From contig JBDNFD010000072.1 in the NCBI GenBank assembly GCA_041689995.1, positions 1-37,200 of the forward strand: a stretch of DNA of 37,200 bases, given 5' to 3'. A program made the position numbers and the translations under genes. Origin of the DNA: DASSWG01 sp041689995 (GTDB lineage Bacteria; Bacteroidota; Bacteroidia; Flavobacteriales; Flavobacteriaceae). Numbering within the stretch: position 1 is the first letter of the stretch; the number at the start of each line of letters is the position of its first letter. The notes below the pieces were generated by a model that searched no databases, was not told where the DNA came from, and saw only the letters and a program-made list of their open reading frames with translations. Positions 1 to 6,502 of the stretch are shown one piece after another.

Positions 1-300
1 AACAATTAAGTAGTTAAACAATTAAACGGGAAATCGGTGAATCGGAGAATCGGTTAAACAATTAAGCAGTTAAACAACTAAACTGGGAATCGGTGAACTG
101 GTGAATCGGTGAATCGGTTAAACAATTAAGCAGTTAAACAACTAAACGGGAAATCGGTGAACTGGTGAATCGGTGAATCGGTGAATCGGTTAAACAATTA
201 AGCAGTTAAACAACTAAACGGGAAATCGGTGAACTGGTGAATTGGTGAATTGGTGAAAACTGGAATTGTTGAACTGGTGAAATGTTGAACTGTTGAATCG
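1..300. repeat. Nested tandem repeat (56/64/72-bp units built on an 8-bp motif)
   Basis: Four copies of a unit beginning AACAATTAAGCAGTTAAACA start at 1, 57, 121 and 193, so successive units are 56, 64 and 72 bp. The length steps come from 2, 3 and 4 copies of an inner 8-bp motif (GTGAATCG and variants GTGAACTG, GAGAATCG). The fourth unit decays into variants such as GTGAATTG and TTGAACTG up to about 300. The array runs off the left edge of the window. It has no long open frame and is non-coding as far as can be seen. Confidence 0.9.
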
Positions 301-319
301 CTGGAAAACAGTGCATAAA

Positions 320-432
320 TAGTCCCAGCGAGGCGACATCTTTGTAGCAAATAATAAAACCAGATAAACAAAAACCCTAGCAGGGATGAAACCTTTGGAA
401 TGCGTTCCCTTATATCCGTTTTATCGCATTCC
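320..432. repeat. Interspersed palindromic repeat upstream of coaD
   Basis: This gene-free stretch holds the short arms GTCCCAGCGAGGCGACAT and CCTAGCAGGGATGAAACC around an A-rich centre containing TTTGTAGC. A perfect 8-bp inverted repeat follows, GGAATGCG at 397-404 and CGCATTCC at 425-432. From memory, elements of the form GTCCC..GGCGACAT..TTTGTAGC..AGGGATGAAACC are dispersed between genes in many Bacteroidota. The assignment to that class is by resemblance only. Confidence 0.5.
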
Positions 433-475
433 GCGAAATTATCCTTATTTTTATCCTATCATTTAAAACAATCAC

Positions 476-940
476 ATGAAAAAAGCGATTTTTCCTGGTT
501 CTTTTGACCCCATAACATTGGGACACACGGATATTATTACCCGTGGACTCACATTGTTTGATGAAATTGTGTTGGCCATTGGTATCAATGCCGACAAAAA
601 ATACATGTTCAGTCTAAAAGAGCGGAAACGTTTTTTAGAGGAAACTTTCAAGAATGAACCAAAAATAAGCGTGAAAACCTATTCCGGACTTACCGTTGAT
701 TTCTGCAAATCAGAAAATGCGGAGTTTATTCTTCGCGGTTTACGTAATCCCGCAGACTTTGAATTTGAAAAAGCCATCGCCCACACTAATCGTTATTTGG
801 AAAAAATAGAAACCGTATTTCTGCTGACTTCCAGTGGAAAAAGCTACATCTCCTCCTCTATTGTTCGCGATGTAATCAGAAATGGAGGCGATTATTCGGG
901 ATTGGTGCCGGAGATTGTAGGTGAACGCCACAAAAAGTAA
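476..940 (+). CDS. coaD: Phosphopantetheine adenylyltransferase
   Basis: CoaD transfers AMP from ATP to 4'-phosphopantetheine to give dephospho-CoA, the penultimate step of CoA synthesis, in the cytoplasm. The 154-residue protein has the usual family length. The nucleotidyltransferase T-x-G-H motif is in PGSFDPITLGH (residues 7-17) and the second signature ISSSIVRD is at 125-132. The substrate-loop segment LRGLRNPADFEFE lies at 86-98. The ATG at 476 precedes the PGSF strand by the normal six residues. It stands alone: repeats lie upstream and a toxin-antitoxin remnant lies 78 bp downstream. Confidence 0.96.
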   Translation: MKKAIFPGSFDPITLGHTDIITRGLTLFDEIVLAIGINADKKYMFSLKERKRFLEETFKNEPKISVKTYSGLTVDFCKSENAEFILRGLRNPADFEFEKAIAHTNRYLEKIETVFLLTSSGKSYISSSIVRDVIRNGGDYSGLVPEIVGERHKK

Positions 941-973
941 ATTTAACCCAATAGGAATTTACAGCTGTTTTTG

Positions 974-981
974 TAAATTTG
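974..981 (+). promoter_or_regulatory. Putative -7 box of the first antitoxin gene
   Basis: TAAATTTG fits the Bacteroidota -7 consensus TAnnTTTG and lies 37 bp before the ATG at 1019. No convincing -33 TTG was found at the usual spacing. Confidence 0.4.
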
Positions 982-1018
982 GACTGGGAAAAGTATTTAT
1001 CAAGAAACTATATTTAAG

Positions 1019-1249
1019 ATGAAAACAGCACTGCAAATAGATTTGTCATTTGATCAAATTCTTTCCATGATAAAACAATTACCAAGGCAACAGAAAATCA
1101 AATTGACAAAGGAGTTGGAAAAAGAAATCGTAGGCTCTAAACTTTCGCAATTATTAAAAACTTTCAAAACAAAAGAACTTGATTTAGAAACAATCAATGT
1201 TGAAGTTGAAAGCCTAAGACAAGAAATCTATGACAAACAAAAACGTTAA
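1019..1249 (+). CDS. Putative type II antitoxin (partner of a truncated PIN toxin)
   Basis: This is a 76-residue, highly charged, helical protein (LPRQQKIKLTKELEKEI, residues 21-37). Such short proteins sit directly before PIN-family toxins in Bacteroidota. The antitoxin role is inferred from its position: a PIN-type start (VIFDTNVWISFL) begins at 1230 and overlaps the end of this gene by 20 bp in another frame, the usual coupling of antitoxin and toxin. No DNA-binding fold can be named from the sequence alone. Because its toxin is truncated, it may now be an orphan or simply decaying. Confidence 0.6.
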   Translation: MKTALQIDLSFDQILSMIKQLPRQQKIKLTKELEKEIVGSKLSQLLKTFKTKELDLETINVEVESLRQEIYDKQKR

Positions 1250-1325
1250 AGTGATTTTTGACACCAATGTTTGGATTAGTTTCCTTATTGGCAAACGTTT
1301 GGTCAAAATCAGCAATATATTATAG
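1230..1325 (+). pseudogene. Truncated PIN-domain toxin (N-terminus only)
   Basis: ATG at 1230 opens a 31-residue frame reading MTNKNVKVIFDTNVWISFLI and stopping at TAG 1323-1325. The VIFDTNVWISFL segment is the first strand and first catalytic Asp of PIN ribonucleases of the putative toxin PIN family, normally about 130-140 residues. All later acidic residues are missing. The sequence then runs within 20 bp into the repeat starting at 1344, so the rest of the gene was probably deleted rather than only frameshifted. Confidence 0.75.
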
Positions 1326-1343
1326 ATGGAAACATGCCGAAAA

Positions 1344-1444
1344 CATTTTTACGTTCCCTTTTCTAATTCCCATTCCAAAACCAAGTGTTATCCGAAGTAT
1401 ATGAACAAAAAACGCCTCTGTTTCCAGAAGCGTTTTTCAATTCA
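1344..1444. repeat. ~100-bp direct repeat, copy A
   Basis: This segment is repeated with roughly 90% identity by eye at 2203-2305. Shared landmarks are CCCTTTTCTAATTCCCA, GTGTTATCCGAAGTATATGAA and a hairpin ending GCGTTTTTCAATTCA. The two copies bracket the second antitoxin/PIN pair, which suggests duplication or homologous exchange at this point. Confidence 0.85.
1408..1437. terminator. Bidirectional hairpin terminator (repeat copy A)
   Basis: Arms AAAAACGC (1408-1415) and GCGTTTTT (1430-1437) pair perfectly. An inner CTG/CAG stem follows across a 2x2 mismatch, closed by a TTTC loop. The A/T-rich arms give a U-tract on either strand. Confidence 0.6.
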
Positions 1445-1536
1445 TAATCGGGTTTAGGTTTTTAGTGTATATTACCTGATTTAAAAATTCATCAAATTCA
1501 AAATAATTTCATATTTTTATAAAAAATTACAAGGGA

Positions 1537-1752
1537 ATGGAAACTATTCGAATTGATATACTCAATCCAAAAGCGAAAAATCTTTTAAAGAATTTGGCAG
1601 AATTAAATTTGATCAAAATCAAAAAAGAAAAAAAGAAATCTGATTTCTCAACTCTTTTGAAAAAGTTAAGGATAAAATCGAAGGATAAGATTTCACTTGA
1701 TGAAATAACAAAAGAAGTCGAAGAAGCAAGAAAATCACGCTATGAAGAATAA
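1537..1752 (+). CDS. Putative type II antitoxin (partner of frameshifted PIN toxin)
   Basis: This 71-residue lysine-rich protein has the same build as the antitoxin at 1019: a short N-terminal strand (IRIDIL), a basic linker and a C-terminal acidic helix (LDEITKEVEEARKSRYEE). The next gene, a PIN-type toxin pseudogene, starts at 1742 and overlaps by 11 bp in another frame, which is the basis for calling it an antitoxin. It is intact while its toxin carries two frameshifts, so it may be an orphan. A possible -7 element is TATTTTTA just upstream, but this is weak. Confidence 0.6.
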   Translation: METIRIDILNPKAKNLLKNLAELNLIKIKKEKKKSDFSTLLKKLRIKSKDKISLDEITKEVEEARKSRYEE

Positions 1753-2149
1753 AAAGATAATCCTGGACCAACCTTTGGATTAGCTTCTTGATCACCAAAA
1801 AATTCAACCTGCTTGACGAACTGATTGATAATAAGTCAATAATTTTGATTTTTTCCGACGAACTGATCGAAGAATTTATCGATGTGGTAAGCCGTCCCAA
1901 ATTCAAAAAATATTTTTCAGAAAAGGATATAGAGAATATCCTCGAATATTTTGATCAATATGGAGAATTGATAAAAGTCAGATCCAATCTTGAAATTTGC
2001 CGAGATGCGAAAGATGACTTTTTATTAAACCTATCTGTCGATTCAAGAGCAGATTATCTAATTACGGAGATAATGATTTACTTACTTTAGAGAATATTGA
2101 AAAAACAAAAATCATTACATTTTCTAATTTTATCCAGAATATTGTTTAA
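1742..2149 (+). pseudogene. PIN-domain toxin disrupted by two frameshifts
   Basis: Read across frames, this gives a near full-length (~135 residue) PIN toxin: MKNKKIILD, then (T)NLWISFLITKKFNLLDEL, the acidic helix FSDELIEEFIDVVSRPKF, DAKDDFLLNLSVDSRADYLIT, and (G)DNDLLTLENIEKTKIITF to a TAA at 2147-2149. Two lesions are seen. GACCAAC near 1766 lacks two bases compared with the expected GACACCAAC and breaks the first catalytic DTN. ATTACGGAGAT near 2062-2072 lacks one G of the expected ACG-GGA-GAT and breaks the conserved TGD(N/H)D motif. The middle frame alone reads from about 1788 to 2090. Loss of the toxin while the antitoxin survives is a common decay path. Confidence 0.85.
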
Positions 2150-2202
2150 ACAGTATTTCACAAAATCATCATTGCAAGTCAGAACAATTATTGCGGAAGG
2201 CA

Positions 2203-2305
2203 CTTTTTTACGCTCCCTTTTCTAATTCCCACTTCCAAAACCCAGTGTTATCCGAAGTATATGAATAAAAAAACGCCCCTGTTTCCAGAAGCGTTTTTCA
2301 ATTCA
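2203..2305. repeat. ~100-bp direct repeat, copy B
   Basis: Second copy of the segment at 1344-1444, with a few substitutions and one-base indels. It ends just before the stop codon of the minus-strand T9SS cargo gene, so this copy is probably the original terminator region of that gene. Confidence 0.85.
2269..2298 (-). terminator. Hairpin terminator of the T9SS cargo gene (repeat copy B)
   Basis: AAAAACGC (2269-2276) pairs with GCGTTTTT (2291-2298), with an inner CTG/CAG stem. It lies 20 bp past the stop codon at 2319-2321, in the right place to end that minus-strand transcript. Confidence 0.7.
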
Positions 2306-2318
2306 GAATTCAGAATTC

Positions 2319-3179
2319 CTAATTCTTAATCACTTTTTTGGTCAATGTTCCTTGGTTGGTTTCCAACTTAAGGATATAAACACCTGAAGACAAGTTTGAA
2401 GTGTTCAAGGTATTGTTTTCACCAACAACCATTGTGGTTGCTTTGCCCAACAAATCGTACATAGTTGCTGATTCCAGTTGCACGGAACTTGGCAAGGTGA
2501 TGTTCAACAGACCTTGCACTGGGTTTGGATACAAAGAAATTTGAGCAATAGCTTGATTTTCAATTGCCAAAGCTCCTTCTTCAGCAAGGTTCAAAATAAT
2601 ATCATCTGGAAAACCTATACTTTCCGTAGTAACAGGCTCAGCAATTGCACAATCTACCGGGGAGGACAAATAAGAAGGAGAACTTTCACCCAACTCATTT
2701 TGACCCATACGGAAATTTTGAACTTGAGTCTCTAAAGAAGGCGCATCTATAGAAATAACAATTTCACTAGCAGCAGGAACGACAACAGGAGCATCAAAAA
2801 TGACATCCACAACCGTTCCTAAATCAGCTATTGAGACAGTAGCTGTAGTTGTTATAAGAGGAGTTCTGGTTCCGGCTGGAAAAGCTCCACCCGAATTAAG
2901 ATAGACCGTGACGGTTACATCATAATTATCAAAGTCTATAGCACCTACGCCAAATTGCACTCCTCCAATTGAAAAATCAGAAGTAATGCCGAAGTCTGCC
3001 AACACGTATGATCTCCACCAAAGATTATTGGCCGTATATCCTCCTGCTGAACTTGCGCAAGCAACTCCACCTTCGATGACTGTCTCATCTACTGAATGTG
3101 ACAAAATTTGCTGAGCATCAGCGTTGTTCGAAAAGGTAAAAGCCACCATTGCGGCCACCAATAAAGTAATTTTTTTCAT
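2319..3179 (-). CDS. Secreted protein with T9SS type A C-terminal sorting domain
   Basis: A 286-residue secreted protein. A Sec signal peptide is visible at residues 1-22 (MKKITLLVAAMVAFTF...ADA). The middle is a beta-rich region of unknown fold with a single pair of Cys (VACASS and VDCAIA). Residues ~210-286 form a classic T9SS type A sorting domain: YPNPVQGLLNI, then MYDLLGK, then SSGVYILKLETNQGTLTKKV with the C-terminal KVIKN. T9SS cargo crosses the outer membrane and loses this tail, being anchored to LPS or released. No catalytic motif is recognised, so the function of the mature part is unknown. It is a single gene with its own promoter-like site and terminator. Confidence 0.88.
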   Translation of the reverse strand: MKKITLLVAAMVAFTFSNNADAQQILSHSVDETVIEGGVACASSAGGYTANNLWWRSYVLADFGITSDFSIGGVQFGVGAIDFDNYDVTVTVYLNSGGAFPAGTRTPLITTTATVSIADLGTVVDVIFDAPVVVPAASEIVISIDAPSLETQVQNFRMGQNELGESSPSYLSSPVDCAIAEPVTTESIGFPDDIILNLAEEGALAIENQAIAQISLYPNPVQGLLNITLPSSVQLESATMYDLLGKATTMVVGENNTLNTSNLSSGVYILKLETNQGTLTKKVIKN

Positions 3180-3210
3180 CTTTTTATTTTTTTAAGGGTT
3201 AAACTTGCTA

Positions 3211-3244
3211 CAAAGCTACACAAAAAAATAGAATGATTGTCAAA
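3211..3244 (-). promoter_or_regulatory. Putative promoter of the T9SS cargo gene
   Basis: On the minus strand, TAGCTTTG (3211-3218) matches TAnnTTTG, and a TTTG (3241-3244) lies 22 bp upstream, within the 17-23 bp spacing known for Bacteroidota sigma-A promoters. The start codon follows about 30 bp later. Confidence 0.6.
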
Positions 3245-3322
3245 TAAAACTATTTATTTTACCGCAAAGAGTTTTGACCAAGGCTTGGGTGGGCACAAAA
3301 TAAAGATGAATCTTTATTCATA

Positions 3323-3398
3323 TATGTTTCAAAAGCGATAAAATGAAAAACCATTACCATATAGATTAATAAAAGCACCTCGGCCGGGAAAACCCTAA
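3323..3398 (+). pseudogene. Decayed 5' copy of the YafQ-type antitoxin gene
   Basis: This stretch parallels 3543-3622, the leader and first codons of the intact antitoxin gene. Both share GTTTCAAAA, an ATG, ACCAT.ACCATA, and AAAAGCACCTCG.CCGGGAA before AACCCTAA. The copy has one extra base after the ATG and an in-frame TAG, so it is dead. Similarity stops where the palindromic repeat at 3397 begins. Confidence 0.75.
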
Positions 3399-3496
3399 TT
3401 TATAGAACGCCGATAACGCAGATTTAGCAGGTAAACGCTGATAAAAAAAATCATATCTGATCATAAAAAACCTGCGGTACCTGCGTTCTATTTTTT
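3397..3496. repeat. ~95-bp palindromic interspersed repeat, copy 1
   Basis: The element starts AATTTATAGAACGC and ends CTGCGTTCTATTTTT. The tips TAGAACGC (3403-3410) and GCGTTCTA (3483-3490) are perfect inverted repeats, and AGCAGGT/ACCTGC pair further in. The core ATCATATCTGATCATAAAAA is shared with copy 2 at 4246-4345. It resembles REP-like, non-autonomous intergenic elements. No transposase is present in either copy. Confidence 0.8.
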
Positions 3497-3541
3497 GTGG
3501 ATCAACTCTAAAAAGTCGAAATCAAATTCCCGCATTTTTCG

Positions 3542-3549
3542 TACATTTG
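3542..3549 (+). promoter_or_regulatory. Putative -7 box of the YafQ-type toxin-antitoxin operon
   Basis: TACATTTG matches TAnnTTTG and lies 18 bp before the antitoxin ATG at 3568. A similar box (TATTTTTG) is kept in the decayed copy near 4190. Confidence 0.5.
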
Positions 3550-3567
3550 TTTCAAAACAGGAAAAAA

Positions 3568-3792
3568 ATGGAAACCATCACCATAGAGATCAACAAAAGC
3601 ACCTCGTCCGGGAAAACCCTAATAAAACTGCTGGAATATTTTTCGGAAAATACAAATGGGGTGAAAATAAAAAAAGAGATAAAAAAAACACCGAAAGCCC
3701 GCGTCCTTAAAACCTTTCAGGAAATCGACGAGGGAAAAAATCTCATCGACACAAAAAACCATAAAGACCTTTTGGACAAGTTATACTCATAG
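3568..3792 (+). CDS. Antitoxin of a YafQ/RelE-type module
   Basis: A 74-residue protein. The N-terminus METITIEINKSTSSGKTLIKLLEYF reads as a short strand followed by a helix, as in small Bacteroidota antitoxins paired with YafQ or RelE toxins. The C-terminal half (LKTFQEIDEGKNLIDTKNHKDLLDKLYS) is charged and would wrap the toxin. ATG 3568 was chosen because an A-rich GGAAAAAA leader and a -7 box precede it; an in-frame TTG at 3547 is less likely. The toxin ATG follows the stop codon with no gap. Two damaged partial copies of this gene lie at 3323 and 4183. Confidence 0.78.
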   Translation: METITIEINKSTSSGKTLIKLLEYFSENTNGVKIKKEIKKTPKARVLKTFQEIDEGKNLIDTKNHKDLLDKLYS

Positions 3793-4068
3793 ATGAGCTA
3801 TCATATTAAATTTTCCACTCAATTTAAAAAAGATGTGAAACGCTGTCAAAAAAGGGGCTATGACACCAACCTTCTGAACAAAGCAATGGAATTGTTGCGC
3901 AAAGAGGGAAAACTTCCTGCCAAATACAAAACTCATCCATTGTCCGGAAATTATAAAGACCGATTGGAATGCCATATAAAACCAGATTGGTTGCTTATAT
4001 GGAAGCAAGATGATAAAAACAAGACCATTTATTTAGCGCATACCGGCACCCACGCCGATTTATTTTGA
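3793..4068 (+). CDS. YafQ-family mRNA interferase toxin
   Basis: YafQ toxins are ribosome-dependent endoribonucleases that cut mRNA in the A site until neutralised by their antitoxin. The 91-residue length fits the family. Residues corresponding to the catalytic set are all present: His48 (HPLSGNYKDR), His61 and Asp65-Trp66 (CHIKPDWLLIWK), and His87 with C-terminal Phe91 (AHTGTHADLF). The basic N-terminus FSTQFKKDVKRCQKRG is also typical. It starts one base after the antitoxin stop codon. The frame is intact, making this the only toxin in the window that looks functional. Confidence 0.9.
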   Translation: MSYHIKFSTQFKKDVKRCQKRGYDTNLLNKAMELLRKEGKLPAKYKTHPLSGNYKDRLECHIKPDWLLIWKQDDKNKTIYLAHTGTHADLF

Positions 4069-4182
4069 GGAACAAATCTTTTTCCATGAAAAAAAGTTTC
4101 TGATCCCATAAAAATAGTGAAGCCTTGGAAAAAACAATACAATCTCCTTGGTGGAACAAATTTCAATAATCAACAACGACAG

Positions 4183-4242
4183 AATTTTTCATATTTTTGT
4201 TCAAACCCGAAAGAAAACTGCTCGAATATTTTTCGGAAAATA
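4183..4242 (+). pseudogene. Second decayed copy of the YafQ-type antitoxin gene
   Basis: It contains the promoter-like part (GAATTTTTC.TA.TTTTTGTTCAAA) followed directly by AAAACTGCT.GAATATTTTT and CGGAAAAT, which in the intact gene lie about 75 bp further apart (3533-3558 and 3625-3652). The first part of the coding sequence has therefore been deleted. It abuts copy 2 of the palindromic repeat. Confidence 0.7.
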
Positions 4243-4245
4243 AAA

Positions 4246-4345
4246 GGAATTTATGGAACGCTGATAACGCCGATTGGTCAGATCATCGCTGATAGAAAAA
4301 TCATATTTGATCATAAAAACCCGCGTCATCTGCGTTCTATTTTTA
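4246..4345. repeat. ~95-bp palindromic interspersed repeat, copy 2
   Basis: Same element as 3397-3496: AATTTATGGAACGCTGATAA at the left, ATCATATTTGATCATAAAAA in the core, and ATCTGCGTTCTATTTTTA at the right. GAACGC (4256-4261) pairs with GCGTTC (4332-4337). Like copy 1 it sits against a fragment of the antitoxin gene. Confidence 0.8.
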
Positions 4346-4353
4346 CAAACAAC

Positions 4354-4361
4354 TACTTTTG
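4354..4361 (+). promoter_or_regulatory. Putative -7 box of the M14 peptidase gene
   Basis: TACTTTTG matches TAnnTTTG just past the right end of repeat copy 2. Transcription would begin near 4368, so ATG 4386 is favoured as the start over ATG 4368. Confidence 0.45.
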
Positions 4362-4385
4362 GATTTCATGGTAAAATCCTATTTC

Positions 4386-6188
4386 ATGTTTTGGAAAAAA
4401 CATATTTTAGCGAACAGCTTCAACAAAAAGCAAAATCACCGTGTAAAATGGTTTATTGCGCTTTCTGGTATGCTGTTGTTCCTGTCCTGCGATCTCTCAA
4501 AATATAAACTAGTGAAATCCTACGATCTCACAACCGTCTTTGAAAAATCCAACGGAACGGAAACTGCTACTTACGCTCAAACCATCGATTTTTACAAAGA
4601 ATTGGATGATGCTTTTTCTTCCATTTCGGTTCAGGAAATCGGAATGACAGACAGCGGAAAGCCCTTGCACCTTATTATTTATAATCCAGACCACGAGTTC
4701 GATTTTGACGATATCCGAAAAACCAAACGAGTAATTTTGATCAACAACGGCATTCATCCCGGCGAACCGGACGGTATTGATGCCACCATGTTATTCATGC
4801 GCGATTTAGCACAAGACTCCATCAAAACCCCAAAAAATACGGTAATAGCAGCAATTGCGGCATATAATATTGGCGGAATGTTGAACCGAAACAGCAGCAG
4901 CCGCCCCAATCAAAACGGACCTTTGGAATATGGTTTTCGGGGAAATAGTCGCAATTATGATCTGAACCGCGATTTCATGAAAGCTGACACCAGAAACACC
5001 CAAGCTTTTTATGAAATTTTCCATCTCGTAAAACCCGATGTTTTTGTGGGAACTCATGTTAGTAACGGCGCGGATTATCAATATACATTGACACATTTGT
5101 TCACTCAACACAATAAATTAGGTGGGAATTTGGGAAGTTATTTACAAAAAACCTTTATGCCCCAATTGGAAACTTCCTTGGCCCACAAAGATTGGCAAAT
5201 CACCCCTTATGTGAACGTTTTCAACCGAAAACCAGATGGCGGATTTTCACAATTTATGGATTCTCCACGTTATTCCTCTGGTTACACAACGCTTTGGAAC
5301 ACCTTGGGGTTAATGGCGGAAACACATATGCTCAAACCATATAAGCAACGGGTTTTGGGAACTTATGATTTATTGAAATCGCTCTTGGAACTCACCGAAA
5401 AAGACGGAGATACAATTGCCAAATTGCGAAAAAGCAATTTTGAGAATTTTGCAAAAATGGAAGTCTTTCCTCTAAATTTTGTGGTGGATAGTACGAAAAT
5501 CGATTCGTTGGATTTTAAGGGATATGAAGCCAAAAATGAAAAAAGCAGCGTTACGGGATTGACCCGATTGAAATATGATAGGGAAAAACCTTTCACCAAA
5601 AGGGTGGATTATTACGACTGGTTCAAACCCAGCGACAGTGTTTTTGTTCCAAAAGCATATATTATTCCGCAAGTATGGTGGCACGTGATCGATCGTTTGA
5701 AATGGAACAAAATAAAAATGGTTCCTTTAGAAAAAGACAGTTTAATGCTGGTAGAATCTTATCGAATCGAAGATTTCGAAACCAGCAAAACTGCCTACGA
5801 AGGACATTATTTACATTTTGACACAAAGGTTTCGAAGAAAAAAGAAAAAATCCAGTTTCGAAAAGGAGATTTGATCGTGAAAACCGACCAGCCCGGAATT
5901 CGATATATTATTGAAACCTTGGAACCCATTGCGGAAGATTCATTTTTCAATTGGAATTTTTTCGATAGTGTGCTGCAACAGAAAGAACATTTTTCACCCT
6001 ATGTTTTCGAGGATTTAGCCGATAAATTTTTGGCGGAAAACCCGGATATTCAAAAACAATTCGATGAAAAAAAGGATTCTGACAGGGATTTTAAAAAGAA
6101 TGGACCTGCTCAACTAAATTGGATTTACCAACATTCTCCGTATTATGAAAAGGCACATCGGCAATATCCTATTTTTCGGATTAAGTAG
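4386..6188 (+). CDS. M14-family zinc carboxypeptidase, lipoprotein
   Basis: Predicted zinc metallocarboxypeptidase anchored to the envelope by a lipid. The N-terminus has a basic stretch, a hydrophobic segment (WFIALSGMLL) and a lipobox FLSC with the Cys near residue 35. Zinc ligands are visible as HPGE (His124, Glu127) and His224 in VFVGTHVSNG. The substrate-binding RNYDLNRD lies near 190, and the catalytic-type Glu in MAETHM is at about 312. The 600-residue length is long for M14: the last ~250 residues form an extra beta-rich C-terminal region of unknown role. Start codons at 4359 (TTG) or 4368 are alternatives. The substrate is unknown. Palindromic repeats flank both sides. Confidence 0.85.
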   Translation: MFWKKHILANSFNKKQNHRVKWFIALSGMLLFLSCDLSKYKLVKSYDLTTVFEKSNGTETATYAQTIDFYKELDDAFSSISVQEIGMTDSGKPLHLIIYNPDHEFDFDDIRKTKRVILINNGIHPGEPDGIDATMLFMRDLAQDSIKTPKNTVIAAIAAYNIGGMLNRNSSSRPNQNGPLEYGFRGNSRNYDLNRDFMKADTRNTQAFYEIFHLVKPDVFVGTHVSNGADYQYTLTHLFTQHNKLGGNLGSYLQKTFMPQLETSLAHKDWQITPYVNVFNRKPDGGFSQFMDSPRYSSGYTTLWNTLGLMAETHMLKPYKQRVLGTYDLLKSLLELTEKDGDTIAKLRKSNFENFAKMEVFPLNFVVDSTKIDSLDFKGYEAKNEKSSVTGLTRLKYDREKPFTKRVDYYDWFKPSDSVFVPKAYIIPQVWWHVIDRLKWNKIKMVPLEKDSLMLVESYRIEDFETSKTAYEGHYLHFDTKVSKKKEKIQFRKGDLIVKTDQPGIRYIIETLEPIAEDSFFNWNFFDSVLQQKEHFSPYVFEDLADKFLAENPDIQKQFDEKKDSDRDFKKNGPAQLNWIYQHSPYYEKAHRQYPIFRIK

Positions 6189-6200
6189 GTTCTAGACCAA

Positions 6201-6444
6201 CCCTTTCAGCGTTTGGAACGCTGAAAGGGTTTGAAACGCTGAAAGGGTTTTGGAATTTTTCTCCTGCAAGGTCTTTTTTGACCTTGTAGGTATTTTTAAG
6301 ACGATGTTTTTAAGACGATATTTTTGGTATTCAACGATAACGACTTTTTATCCTACAAGGTCTTTTTTCGACCTTGTAGGTATTTTTAAGACAATGTTTT
6401 TAAGATGATATAAGACCTACAAGGTTTTTGAAACCTTGCAGGTC
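6201..6444. repeat. Cluster of four palindromes, two in a ~60-bp direct repeat
   Basis: This fills the 314-bp gap after the M14 gene. Palindrome 1 (6201-6229) has perfect 13-bp arms, CCCTTTCAGCGTT and its complement, followed by an extra half-site at 6234-6247. Palindromes 2 (6263-6290) and 3 (6352-6380) have 11-bp arms around CC(T/G)ACAAGGTC-type sequence and belong to two direct copies of ~60 bp (6262-6321 and 6351-6411) that also share TATTTTTAAGAC. Palindrome 4 (6414-6444) has 14-bp arms with one mismatch. They could also end transcription from both flanking genes. Confidence 0.85.
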
Positions 6445-6502
6445 AGGATTTTGGAGCGCTTAATTCAGCTATAATTCTGAATTCTGAATTCATAATGCTC
6501 AA

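Noticed and set aside
1..300. Possible CRISPR array
   Set aside because: The units are contiguous and themselves built of 8-bp repeats; there are no unique spacers and no cas genes.
1391..1410. loxP-like recombination site in the duplicated segment (TATCCGAAGTATA)
   Set aside because: Only a loose resemblance to one half-site, no inverted partner, and no recombinase gene nearby.
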